25,338 nucleotides of DNA, taken from NCBI GenBank assembly GCA_964581605.1, contig CAZOPF010000085.1, forward strand, positions 1 through 25,338, written 5' to 3'. Origin of the DNA: CAADGU01 sp964581605. Lineage in GTDB: Bacteria; Chloroflexota; Anaerolineae; Promineifilales; Promineifilaceae. A program made the position numbers and the translations under genes. Positions within the stretch are counted from its first letter, which is position 1; each line of letters starts with the position of its first letter. Of this stretch, positions 13,776-21,510 are shown in pieces. A model generated the notes under the pieces. That model was not told the DNA's origin. It made no database searches and saw only the letters and a program-made list of their open reading frames with translations.

Positions 13776-16457
13776 ATGACCAATATGCCTAAAGCCTACG
13801 ATTTTCATCATACCGAGGAGCGGTTGTACCAATGGTGGGAGGGCAATGGTTGGTTCAAGCCGGAATGCCGCCCGGCCGAGGCGCAGCCGTTCACCATCTC
13901 CATCCCCCCGCCCAATGTAACCGGCGAACTGCACATGGGGCACGCCATGTTTGTGGCATTGGAAGACCTGATGATTCGCCGCGCCCGGATGCAGGGGCGG
14001 GCGGCGCTGTGGGTGCCAGGCACAGACCATGCCGGGATTGCCACACAGTTGCAGGTGGAAAAGCTGCTGCGCCATGAGGGCACATCGCGTGAAGCGGTGG
14101 GGCGTGAAGAGTTCCTGCGCCGCACCTGGGAATGGAAGGCCAAATATGGCGGGCACATCGTTAAACAACTGCGTCGCCTCGGCGCATCTTGTGATTGGGA
14201 GCGGGAACGCTTCACGCTGGACGAGGGGTTGAGCGAGGCGGTGAAGGAGGCGTTTATCCGGCTGTACCGCATGGGTCTCATTTACCGCGCTGAATATCTG
14301 GTGAACTGGTCGCCGGGTTTGCAAACGGCCGTGTCTGACCTGGAAGTGGAATATGCTGAAGAACAGGGCTACCTCTACCATTTCAAATACCCGTTGCAGG
14401 GGGGCGGCTTCATCCCCGTTGCCACCACGCGCCCAGAGACGATTTTGGGGGACACGGCCGTTGCCGTCCACCCCGCCGACGAACGCTACCAACCGTACAT
14501 TGGCGGCACCGCCCTGGTACCCATGCTCAACCGCGCCATCCCCATCATCGCCGACGAATACGTAGATATGAGCTTTGGCACGGGCGCGCTCAAAATCACC
14601 CCCGGCCACGACCCTAATGACTTTGAAATTGGCAAACGGCATGGCCTGAACATCTTGAACGTGATGAACAAAGATGCGACGATGAACGCCCACGCCGGGC
14701 CATATGCCGGACTGGATCGGTTCGAGTGCCGCAAAAAGCTGTGGGCAGATATGGAAGCGGCCGAGCTGACCATTATGACCGCACCGCATACCCTGAACGT
14801 GCCCCGCAGCCAGCGTGGCGGCGAGGTGATCGAGCCGTTGGTTAGCTGGCAATGGTTTGTGAACGTGGAACCGATGGCCAAGATGGGGCTGGATGCGGTG
14901 CATCACGGCCGTATCCGCATTGTGCCCGAACGCTTTGTGAAGGTGTGGGACAACTGGCTGGAAAACATCAAACCCTGGTGCATCAGCCGTCAGTTGTGGT
15001 GGGGCCATCGCATCCCGGCCTGGTATGTGAACGGCGACCCGGACAAAGTGGTTGTGGCCCACGACGAAACGGCCGCCGCTGCCCTGGCGCGGGAAAAATA
15101 TGGCGACTACCAATCATTGGAACAAGACCCGGATGTGCTGGACACCTGGTTTAGCAGCGGCCTCTGGCCCTTTTCCACCCTCGGTTGGCCGCAGCAGACG
15201 GCCGATTTGCAGCGCTTCTACCCCACCGATGTGATGGAAACGGGCTACGACATCCTCTTTTTCTGGGTGGCGCGTATGGTCATGCAAGGGCTGTTGTTCA
15301 CCAACGACATCCCTTTCCACACGGTCTATTTGCATGGGCTGGTGCGGGACGAACACGGCCGTAAAATGTCCAAAACGCTCAACAACGTCACCGACCCGCT
15401 GGATGTGATGGGCGAATATGGCACCGACGCCCTGCGCTTCACCCTGCTCACCAGCGGCTCACCCGGCAACGATTTGAACCTGTCGCTGGACAAAGTAGCC
15501 TCCAACCGCAACTTCGCCAACAAAATCTGGAACACCGCCCGCTTCCTCACCGCCAACCTGGACAAGACCAGCAAAGCCGATGCCACCGCCACGCCCGATT
15601 ACACGGCCGCCGACCAATGGATTCTCACCCGCCTGAATGAAGTGACGGCTGACGCCAACCGACTGATGGACAACTACCTCTATGGCGAGGCGGGGCGGCA
15701 GGTATATGAATTTCTCTGGGGCGACTTTGCCGACTGGTATGTGGAATTGGCAAAGGTGCAACTGCGTGCCGGCGGCAGCCGGGCCTGGACGACGCTGGCC
15801 GTCGCCCGGCAGGTGCTCGACGACTGCCTGCGCCTGCTGCATCCTTACATCCCCTACGTGACGGAGGAGACGTGGCAGCAGCTCAAAGCGGCCTTCACGG
15901 CCGCCGACCTGGGCATTGCTCCTGCCGAAGGTTGGGCCGAGGCGCTCATCATCGCCGATTGGCCGGAAGCGGGGCCGCGTTACCCAGAAGCGGCCGCCAG
16001 TTTTGAGCAGCTGCGCGAACTGGTGCGCGGGATTCGGGCGGCGCGTTCGGAAAATGAGGTGGAGCCAGGGAAATGGGTCACGGCCGTGATCAGCGCCGGC
16101 CCTCATACCCCCTTCCTGCACAGCCAACGGGCCATCCTTTGTGCCCTGGCGCGGTTGGAGGAAACGACGCTGGTGATTGCCGAGGAGGTGGCAGCCCCGG
16201 ACACGGCCGTGACCATCGCCCAGGGCGACATCACCGCCTACCTGCCCCTCGCCGGGCTGGTCAACCTGGACAAGGAACGGGAACGACTGCAAAAAGAGAT
16301 GGCCGAATTAGAGACGCAAATCGCCCGCATCAGCAATATGTTGAATGGCTCGTTTGCGGAGAAGGCGCCGACGGCCGTTGTGCAAAAAGAGCGCGACAAA
16401 CTGGCCCAACTACAAGCCAGCCACACCGAACTCAGCAACAGACTGGCAAACTTATAA
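13776..16457 (+). CDS. valS: Valine--tRNA ligase
   Basis: The 893-residue enzyme charges tRNA-Val with valine in the cytoplasm. It has PPPNVTGELHMGHA (HIGH motif as HMGH, 53-56), GTDHAGIATQ and the editing-domain TTRPET near 217-222. The KMSKS loop is written KMSKT (530-534). The anticodon-binding domain is followed by a C-terminal coiled coil, from LVNLDKERERLQKEMAEL onward, that ValRS uses to hold tRNA. The run WEWKAKYGGHIVKQLRRLGASCDW sets it apart from IleRS and LeuRS. AAAGGGG lies 8 nt before the ATG. The T-box with a GUC specifier supports the call independently. The Ser-to-Thr change in KMSKT is conservative. It carries seven ACGGCCGT copies. Confidence 0.97.
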   Translation: MTNMPKAYDFHHTEERLYQWWEGNGWFKPECRPAEAQPFTISIPPPNVTGELHMGHAMFVALEDLMIRRARMQGRAALWVPGTDHAGIATQLQVEKLLRHEGTSREAVGREEFLRRTWEWKAKYGGHIVKQLRRLGASCDWERERFTLDEGLSEAVKEAFIRLYRMGLIYRAEYLVNWSPGLQTAVSDLEVEYAEEQGYLYHFKYPLQGGGFIPVATTRPETILGDTAVAVHPADERYQPYIGGTALVPMLNRAIPIIADEYVDMSFGTGALKITPGHDPNDFEIGKRHGLNILNVMNKDATMNAHAGPYAGLDRFECRKKLWADMEAAELTIMTAPHTLNVPRSQRGGEVIEPLVSWQWFVNVEPMAKMGLDAVHHGRIRIVPERFVKVWDNWLENIKPWCISRQLWWGHRIPAWYVNGDPDKVVVAHDETAAAALAREKYGDYQSLEQDPDVLDTWFSSGLWPFSTLGWPQQTADLQRFYPTDVMETGYDILFFWVARMVMQGLLFTNDIPFHTVYLHGLVRDEHGRKMSKTLNNVTDPLDVMGEYGTDALRFTLLTSGSPGNDLNLSLDKVASNRNFANKIWNTARFLTANLDKTSKADATATPDYTAADQWILTRLNEVTADANRLMDNYLYGEAGRQVYEFLWGDFADWYVELAKVQLRAGGSRAWTTLAVARQVLDDCLRLLHPYIPYVTEETWQQLKAAFTAADLGIAPAEGWAEALIIADWPEAGPRYPEAAASFEQLRELVRGIRAARSENEVEPGKWVTAVISAGPHTPFLHSQRAILCALARLEETTLVIAEEVAAPDTAVTIAQGDITAYLPLAGLVNLDKERERLQKEMAELETQIARISNMLNGSFAEKAPTAVVQKERDKLAQLQASHTELSNRLANL

Positions 16458-16473
16458 CAGGTGTGCATCAGTA

Positions 16474-16527
16474 CATGGCTGACGAATTTGATGCGCCATT
16501 AAACGATTTTCAGGAATATATGGCCTA
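16474..16527 (+). pseudogene. Remnant of an antitoxin C-terminus (DUF2281-like)
   Basis: The frame reads MADEFDAPLNDFQEYMA then stop. This matches, from memory, the typical C-terminal tail of DUF2281-type antitoxins (DDFD-PLEDF-EYM). The upstream residues in the same frame are overlain by valS, so no complete antitoxin exists. It is probably the last piece of a deleted gene rather than a functional 17-residue peptide; it has no ribosome-binding site. Confidence 0.45.
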
Positions 16528-16538
16528 AATTCATGTGC

Positions 16539-16544
16539 TATAAT
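16539..16544 (+). promoter_or_regulatory. Extended -10 promoter for the TumE-like module
   Basis: TGCTATAAT is a perfect extended -10 element with the consensus TATAAT at 16539-16544. No good -35 is seen, as is common with extended -10 promoters. Transcription would start near 16551, about 33 nt before the first gene of the pair. Confidence 0.6.
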
Positions 16545-16583
16545 GCTCCTATTGATGATTTTGTTAGTGACAAGGTGGTGATT

Positions 16584-16898
16584 ATGCCTGCACTTGAATT
16601 CAGCCAAACGAATAAACCTTCACTAGAGACGCTGCGAAAATGGTTACAACAGCAGAGCGAACAATATGATCCTCTGGAAGAATTGTTGCGTTTGCAGCAA
16701 GAATTAAATCAGTTTGAGCAGCAGTATAACCTTGCTTCAGATGAATTTATCCAACGTTATGAAGCCGGTGAGATGGGGGATGAAATCGCTTTTGTCCGTT
16801 GGGCCGGCCGTTATCGGCTTTATACCAACCTCAAACAAGCAATTTCAACCAGTCTGAAACTCATTGTGCCTTATCAACCAGTGGTCGTTGCTCCTTGA
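16584..16898 (+). CDS. Small partner protein of TumE-like gene (putative antitoxin)
   Basis: The 104-residue acidic protein is mostly helical, with a Gln/Glu-rich segment EELLRLQQELNQFEQQY. A motif DEFIQRYEAGEMGDEIAFVRWAGRY follows, of a kind I associate with small genes next to DUF6516/TumE toxins. No DNA-binding helix-turn-helix is obvious. AAGGTGG lies about 5 nt before the ATG at 16584, which decides against the longer frame from 16533. It ends one base before the start of the next gene, so the two are translationally coupled. The antitoxin role is inferred from position and pairing. Confidence 0.65.
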   Translation: MPALEFSQTNKPSLETLRKWLQQQSEQYDPLEELLRLQQELNQFEQQYNLASDEFIQRYEAGEMGDEIAFVRWAGRYRLYTNLKQAISTSLKLIVPYQPVVVAP

Positions 16899-16899
16899 G

Positions 16900-17286
16900 A
16901 TGCGCCTGAGAAATTATCTATTTTGGGTCTATACGATTCTCGATGCCCGGCAAGAGATTGAAGTTGAATATCTGCTCATCCAGGAAACAATTCCAGATCG
17001 TGAAGGCATTATTGACGGCCGTTTACGTTTTTGGGATGGCTCATTATTGGAATTTGTGGAGGTGGTAGTAGAACAAGGCGTCGTGTTAACAAAAACAGAA
17101 TACGCCTATCACTATCAGGATGCTGCGAACAAACTACGTTTCCGGTATGATAATGCGCCCCATCACCCGGAGGTAGCCACACATCCTCACCATAAACATT
17201 CGCCTATAGGAATTGAACCCTCGTTAGCTCCAGACTTTGGGAATGTCCTGCGAGAAATAGACTCTTACCTTTACCCTGACAATTAA
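16900..17286 (+). CDS. TumE-like (DUF6516) toxin-like protein
   Basis: The 128-residue protein carries the family-typical run YAYHYQDAANKLRFRYDN followed by APHHPEVATHPHHKH (about 68-100). The N-terminal half contains LRFWDGSLLEFVE. DUF6516 proteins are annotated as TumE-type toxins of toxin-antitoxin pairs, and the His-rich motif suggests a nuclease-like or metal-dependent site (inference). The ATG at 16900 follows the partner's stop by 1 nt; an upstream TTG at 16864 would overlap that gene without a ribosome-binding site. The permease gene starts directly at its stop (TAAATG), so all three could be on one message. Confidence 0.75.
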   Translation: MRLRNYLFWVYTILDARQEIEVEYLLIQETIPDREGIIDGRLRFWDGSLLEFVEVVVEQGVVLTKTEYAYHYQDAANKLRFRYDNAPHHPEVATHPHHKHSPIGIEPSLAPDFGNVLREIDSYLYPDN

Positions 17287-18003
17287 ATGTCCCCTGAGAT
17301 TTTGGTTATCGTGGCGGTTTTTCTGGCTGTGTTGGTGCAGGCAGCTACCGGGTTTGGGCTGGCGTTGGTTTCGATGCCACTGTTGACGGCCGTACTCGGC
17401 CTGCCCACCGCCGCCCCCCTCATGTCCATTGTGGGCATGGTGGTGGAGTTTATGTTGCTGCTCTACTTTCGGGCTACGGTCAATTTGCGGGCGGTAAGGG
17501 GATTAGTGGTGGCAGCCTTCATTGGCACGCCAGTTGGTTTGTATTTGCTGCGGGTGATTGACCCGGCGGTGGGGGCGCGGGTATTGGGGTTGCTGGTGGC
17601 CGGTTTTGCCGCGTATGCTCTGGTTTCGCCCCATTTGCCCCAACTGACGCACCCGCGTTGGGCCTGGCCGTTTGGTTTTGCAGCGGGGCTGATTGGCGGC
17701 CTTTACAACACCAGCGGCCCGCCGGTTATCATTTTTGGCAGTTGCCGCCGCTGGCCCCCGGCCGAATTTAAGGGTAATTTGCAGGGCTTTTTTCTGCCGA
17801 CGGGCCTGTTGGTGCTGGCCGGGCATGTGGCAGAGGGGAACATCACCCCGGCCGTGGGGCAGAATGTGTGGCCGGCTATTCCGGCGGCGGCGATGGGCTT
17901 GATGGTGGGGTTGATGTTGGACGGCCGTATCCCCCCCGCTACCTTCCGCAAGCTTGTGCTGCTCCTGCTGCTGTTTATCGGCTTGCGGCTCATGCTTGGG
18001 TAG
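17287..18003 (+). CDS. TauE/SafE-family (TSUP) permease
   Basis: The 238-residue protein has about eight hydrophobic helices. It shows the two TSUP half-repeats: GFGLALVSMPLLTAVLGLPTAAPL near the N-terminus and FGFAAGLIGGLYNTSGPPVIIF near the middle. The family moves sulfite, sulfonates or related organic anions across the cytoplasmic membrane; the substrate here is not known. The length is normal for the short members. The start codon is immediately adjacent to the TumE-like stop, so translation is probably coupled, although function is not obviously related. It is followed by a heptamer hairpin and the promoter of yqeY. Confidence 0.85.
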   Translation: MSPEILVIVAVFLAVLVQAATGFGLALVSMPLLTAVLGLPTAAPLMSIVGMVVEFMLLLYFRATVNLRAVRGLVVAAFIGTPVGLYLLRVIDPAVGARVLGLLVAGFAAYALVSPHLPQLTHPRWAWPFGFAAGLIGGLYNTSGPPVIIFGSCRRWPPAEFKGNLQGFFLPTGLLVLAGHVAEGNITPAVGQNVWPAIPAAAMGLMVGLMLDGRIPPATFRKLVLLLLLFIGLRLMLG

Positions 18004-18030
18004 GGGCTGAAGGCAACAGGATGCGAACGG

Positions 18031-18078
18031 GATGCGTGACACGTGATACCAGACCTCACGCATCAGGCATACGGGTCA
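18031..18078. repeat. Heptamer array/hairpin after the permease gene
   Basis: GATGCGTGA (18031-18039) and TCACGCATC (18056-18064) are perfect complements. The stretch from 18034 follows a loose 7-nt register (GCGTGAC, ACGTGAT, ACCAGAC, CTCACGC). It is the same family as the array at 18578-18633, 550 bp away on the other side of yqeY. Confidence 0.7.
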
Positions 18079-18084
18079 CGGCCG

Positions 18085-18112
18085 TTGACACCCCCCCTGC
18101 CAATGTTACAAT
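18085..18112 (+). promoter_or_regulatory. Sigma70 promoter for yqeY
   Basis: A perfect TTGACA (18085-18090) and TACAAT (18107-18112) are 16 bp apart. The -35 box overlaps an ACGGCCGT palindrome (18079-18086). Transcription should start near 18119, at the very edge of the GGAGG ribosome-binding site (18120-18124), giving an unusually short leader. Confidence 0.7.
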
Positions 18113-18133
18113 CTGCAACGGAGGATACCGGGA

Positions 18134-18583
18134 ATGACATTGAAAGAACAGCTAACAGATGAATTGAAAATTGCCATGCGCGCCGGGGATGTGGCGCGGC
18201 GCGATACCATTCGTCTGCTGCAAGCGGCCATTAAACAAGAAGAAATTGACCGGCAGGTGACGCTGGATGATGCTGGCGTGTTGGCTGTGCTGCAAAAACA
18301 GGCCAAACAGCGCCGGGAAAGTATTGCCGATTATGAAAAAGCGGGCCGCACCGACCTGATCGCTGAAGAGCAAATGCAGTTAACAATCATTGAAACCTTT
18401 TTGCCCCAAATGATGAGCCAGGCGGAGGTGGAACAGTTGGCGCGGCAGGCCATTGCCGAACTGGGCGTTACCGACGCTAAAGGGATGGGGCAGGTGATGG
18501 CGAAATTGATGCCCCAGGTGAAAGGAAAGGCGGACGGCCGTATGGTCAACGAAGTCGTGCGCCGTTTGATCAGCAATGCGTGA
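18134..18583 (+). CDS. yqeY: GatB/YqeY domain protein
   Basis: The 149-residue helical protein is a stand-alone YqeY. It begins MTLKEQLTDELKIAMRAGD, has the family run RRDTIRLLQAAIKQEEIDRQ (about 22-41) and ends in the GatB-tail-like segment KGMGQVMAKLMPQVKGKADGRMVNEVVRRL. The domain resembles the tRNA-binding tail of the GatB amidotransferase subunit, but its own role is not settled. GGAGG lies 9 nt before the ATG. It precedes the 7TM-HD hydrolase and YbeY genes, an arrangement often seen with ribosome and RNA maturation genes. The stop codon lies in the first unit of a heptamer array. Confidence 0.92.
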   Translation: MTLKEQLTDELKIAMRAGDVARRDTIRLLQAAIKQEEIDRQVTLDDAGVLAVLQKQAKQRRESIADYEKAGRTDLIAEEQMQLTIIETFLPQMMSQAEVEQLARQAIAELGVTDAKGMGQVMAKLMPQVKGKADGRMVNEVVRRLISNA

Positions 18584-18633
18584 TACGTGATGCGTGAATG
18601 GTCACGAGGCAGGTATCACGCATCACAAATCAC
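18578..18633. repeat. Heptamer array with 11-bp hairpin between yqeY and the HD gene
   Basis: Eight 7-nt units (GCGTGAT, ACGTGAT, GCGTGAA, then the mirrored GTATCAC, GCATCAC, AAATCAC) span 18578-18633. ATGCGTGATAC (18576-18586) and GTATCACGCAT (18613-18623) are exact complements. The first unit contains the yqeY stop, and the array ends 8 bp before the next ATG, leaving no room for a ribosome-binding site. Confidence 0.88.
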
Positions 18634-18641
18634 ATTCCCCT

Positions 18642-20879
18642 ATGGATGAACAACGCCGTTGGTGGCATTTCCAAAACTCCAGCTTATGGATATTCACGGC
18701 CGTGCTCACCCTGGGACTCACCCTTATCTTCTCCTTCCCCCTTCTCCAACCGGCCGAATCGGGCATCCAGGTAGGGCTGCCCGCCCCGGAAGACATTCTG
18801 GCCCCTCGTGCTATCACCTTCGATAGCGCCGTTGCCCTGCGCCAGGCGCAAGAGCAGGCCAGAGCCTCTATCCCAGAGCAGTATAAACGGATAGAAGGAG
18901 ATGTCGGCCGATTTCAGTTAAACCGGGTGGGGCAAACCTTTGCCTTTATTGATGTCATTCGTGCCGATACGCAGGCCTCCACCGAAGCCAAACTCACGTA
19001 TCTTAAAGCAATAGCCGGGCTAAACATCGAAGAACAGGTGGCGCTGGATCTGCTTAACATGAATGACGAAGACTACGCCCGCGTAAAGTCTGAAGTGCAG
19101 CGTATTGTTGGTGATTTGATGCGGCGTGAAATCCGCGATACCCAACTGCGTGAATTGCAGCAGCAGGCCCAGCGCGATGCCAGCCTGGACTTAACCCCTA
19201 CCCAAGAACGAGTGGTTAAATTCCTGGCACCCTGGTTTATTGTGCCAACCATGGCACCAGACCCGGAAGAAACACTAAAACAGCGAGAAGCGGCCGCAGC
19301 GGCCGTGCCTCCATTCCCGGTAACCATTGCCCAAGATGAGCAAATCATCCGTGCTGGAGATATTGTCACGGAACGGCACATTGAAAAGATGACCCAGTTA
19401 GGGCTGTTACAACGTGAGACTGATTGGCGAATTGTAGTTTCTATCGCCGTGTTGTCGCTTCTCAGCAGCTCTTTAATTGCCCTCTATTGGCGGCAGTTTT
19501 ATCACGGCCGTCGGGCTGGCAACGGCCGTTATCTCACCGCCCTCACCGGCCTCATCCTCATTTTTGCCCTGATTGCCCGCTTGATGATTGGCAGCCCGGG
19601 GCTAATCATCTACCTTTTTCCTATGGCCGCGCTCTCTCTGCTTCTCAGCGCCCTTTTTGATGTTCGGCTGGCCATCACCATCACCGTCATCCTGGCCGGG
19701 CTAATCGGCTTCAACGCCGCCAACTCATTGGAAATTGTCATTTATACGGCCGCTGGTGGGCTGTTGGCCGTTCTCACCCTGCGTGATGCCCAACGAGTCA
19801 ACTCCTTTTTCCGCGCCGGTGTGTCGGCCGCTCTAGGCTATGCCGTAGTCGTAATAGCCTTTCAGTTCAGCCAGGAAACTACCGATGCCCAGTTTTTGCT
19901 CGAAATTATCAGTTACACTATCGGCAATGGGCTGCTTTCGGCCGCGCTTACCCTGGTAGGCTTTTTTGTCATGGGCAGTATCTTTGGCGTTACGACCACC
20001 TTGCAGTTGCAAGAACTTTCTCGTCTGGATCACCCCTTGCTGCAAGAGTTATTGCGGCGAGCGCCGGGTACTTACCACCACAGCATCATGGTGGCCAATC
20101 TGGCCGAGCAGGCAGCCGAGCAGATAAAAGCGAACAGCACCCTCATTCGCGTGGGCGCGTTTTATCACGACATTGGCAAAATGAACCGCCCCGCCTATTT
20201 TGCCGAGAATCAGGAAGGCATGAACCCCCATGATGTGCTTGACCCCTACACCAGTGCCCGCATTATTCTCAGCCATGTAACCGATGGGCTGGAATTGGCG
20301 CAGCAATATAAATTGCCTGACCGTATCCGCGATTTTATCGCCGAACATCATGGGCAACGGACGGTGAAGGGGTTTTATCACAAGGCGTTGGCCAAAGCTG
20401 ATGCGGCCGGGGAAGAGGTAGATGAGCATAAATTCCGTTACCCTGGCCCGCGCCCGCGCTCGCGGGAAACAGGCATTGTGATGTTGGCCGATGCCGTTGA
20501 ATCTACCTCCCGCGCTTTGCAGCCAAATACAGAAAAGGAAATTGAAAAGCTGGTTAATACGTTGATTGATGAGGATTTGACAGAAGGGCAACTGGATGAT
20601 TCTGGCCTGACGTTGGGTGATATCAGTCTGATTCGTGCTTCATTTATCAAAACATTAAAGGGGCGATTCCATATGCGGGTGAAATATCCGGGCAATGAAG
20701 CGATGGAAATACCAGAAACGCGGCCGTTTCCCCCTGCACCAGAACGCCCCACTCCGCCAATGCCGACGGCCGTCGCTAACACGGGCAATGGGTCATTGGG
20801 CCATGGAGCATTGGGCCATGGGGCAATGGGCCAACCGTCAGGAACAGAATCGGAGATATTACTTGACCAAACAGGCTAA
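18642..20879 (+). CDS. pgpH: 7TM-HD family phosphohydrolase (PgpH/YqfF type)
   Basis: The 745-residue membrane protein has one N-terminal helix (about 14-36) and an extracellular 7TMR-HDED domain (about 45-260). Seven or so helices follow (about 263-450), then a cytoplasmic HD domain. HD residues visible are H479/H480 in TYHHSIMVANLAEQ, H509-D510 in YHDIGKMNRP, HH at 569-570 and D617 in MLADAVE. Firmicute members degrade the messenger c-di-AMP, and the same reaction is likely here (inference). The start is the ATG at 18642, without a Shine-Dalgarno sequence. The Pro-rich C-terminus carries a 5-residue repeat made by a DNA array. It lies 4 nt from ybeY once the false gap is removed. Confidence 0.92.
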   Translation: MDEQRRWWHFQNSSLWIFTAVLTLGLTLIFSFPLLQPAESGIQVGLPAPEDILAPRAITFDSAVALRQAQEQARASIPEQYKRIEGDVGRFQLNRVGQTFAFIDVIRADTQASTEAKLTYLKAIAGLNIEEQVALDLLNMNDEDYARVKSEVQRIVGDLMRREIRDTQLRELQQQAQRDASLDLTPTQERVVKFLAPWFIVPTMAPDPEETLKQREAAAAAVPPFPVTIAQDEQIIRAGDIVTERHIEKMTQLGLLQRETDWRIVVSIAVLSLLSSSLIALYWRQFYHGRRAGNGRYLTALTGLILIFALIARLMIGSPGLIIYLFPMAALSLLLSALFDVRLAITITVILAGLIGFNAANSLEIVIYTAAGGLLAVLTLRDAQRVNSFFRAGVSAALGYAVVVIAFQFSQETTDAQFLLEIISYTIGNGLLSAALTLVGFFVMGSIFGVTTTLQLQELSRLDHPLLQELLRRAPGTYHHSIMVANLAEQAAEQIKANSTLIRVGAFYHDIGKMNRPAYFAENQEGMNPHDVLDPYTSARIILSHVTDGLELAQQYKLPDRIRDFIAEHHGQRTVKGFYHKALAKADAAGEEVDEHKFRYPGPRPRSRETGIVMLADAVESTSRALQPNTEKEIEKLVNTLIDEDLTEGQLDDSGLTLGDISLIRASFIKTLKGRFHMRVKYPGNEAMEIPETRPFPPAPERPTPPMPTAVANTGNGSLGHGALGHGAMGQPSGTESEILLDQTG
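20783..20835 (+). repeat. 15-nt (7+8) tandem repeat in the C-terminus of the HD protein
   Basis: Units GGTCATTGGGCCATG (20791-20805) and GAGCATTGGGCCATG (20806-20820) plus partial units on both sides encode GSLGHGALGHGAMGQ. The 15-nt period keeps the frame. The segment falls in a disordered Pro/Gly tail where an insertion would be tolerated. Confidence 0.8.
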
Positions 20880-21059
20880 GACGATGACGTATAATGTGGA
20901 GGTGNNNNNNNNNNNNNNNNNNNNNNNNNNNNNNNNNNNNNNNNNNNNNNNNNNNNNNNNNNNNNNNNNNNNNNNNNNNNNNNNNNNNNNNNNNNNNNNN
21001 NNNNTCGGAGATATTACTTGACCAAACAGGCTAAGACGATGACGTATAATGTGGAGGTG
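20850..21059. other. Scaffold gap (100 N) flanked by the same 55 bp: assembly artefact
   Basis: Bases 20850-20904 and 21005-21059 are identical and flank exactly 100 N (20905-21004). Both copies contain the end of the HD gene and the start of ybeY. The simplest reading is two contigs overlapping by 55 bp, a common assembler k-mer, that were joined with a fixed-length gap instead of being merged. The left copy of the ybeY start (ATG at 20884) is therefore the same codon as the one at 21039. Confidence 0.92.
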
Positions 21060-21506
21060 ATCCAAAAGGTCAAGGTGGCTCGTTCCATTGTCACGGCCGT
21101 GAGCGGTGCCGTCAGTGAAACATTGCGGCATGAACGGGTCAAACCACCGGCGGCCATTTCTGTGTTACTCACCAACGATGATCAGTTGCAGCAATTGAAC
21201 CGCGACTTTCGCGGTATAGATGCCCCCACTGATGTCCTCAGCTTTCCCGCCGAAAAACTTCCCCTGGCTATCTTGGGCGAAGAAGACCCTTACCTGGGAG
21301 ATATTGCCATTTCCGTGCCCATCGCTCAACAACAGGCCAGACAAAGCGGCCACACGCTAAAGGATGAACTGCAATTGCTCACCATTCACGGCACCCTGCA
21401 CTTGCTGGGGCATGACCATGAAGAGCCGGAAGAAAAAAAGGTGATGTGGTGGGCGCAAAATTCCATTCTGGCCCAAATTGGAGCCGAAATCACTTCGCCG
21501 GAGTAA
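21039..21506 (+). CDS. ybeY: Endoribonuclease YbeY (rRNA maturation factor)
   Basis: The 155-residue protein is a complete YbeY, a zinc-dependent endoribonuclease of 16S rRNA 3'-end processing and ribosome quality control. The metal site is HGTLHLLGHDH, with H117, H121 and H127 (H-x3-H-x5-H). The family's DAPTDVLSFP (61-70) and LGDIAIS (86-92) are present. The ATG at 21039 follows GTATAA-free sequence without a strong ribosome-binding site; an upstream TTG at 21018 belongs to the HD gene's tail. In the corrected sequence it starts 4 nt after the HD stop and is probably coupled to it. It is followed 4 nt later by dgkA. The order is the same as in Firmicutes. Confidence 0.95.
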   Translation: MTYNVEVIQKVKVARSIVTAVSGAVSETLRHERVKPPAAISVLLTNDDQLQQLNRDFRGIDAPTDVLSFPAEKLPLAILGEEDPYLGDIAISVPIAQQQARQSGHTLKDELQLLTIHGTLHLLGHDHEEPEEKKVMWWAQNSILAQIGAEITSPE

Positions 21507-21510
21507 CGAC

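Noticed and set aside
13749..15113. 454-codon minus-strand open frame opposite valS
   Set aside because: Long only because GC-rich codons leave few antisense stops; valS has all its motifs on the other strand.
20884..20904. A truncated second copy of ybeY before the gap
   Set aside because: It is the same 55 bp as after the gap, so it is an uncollapsed contig overlap rather than a duplication.
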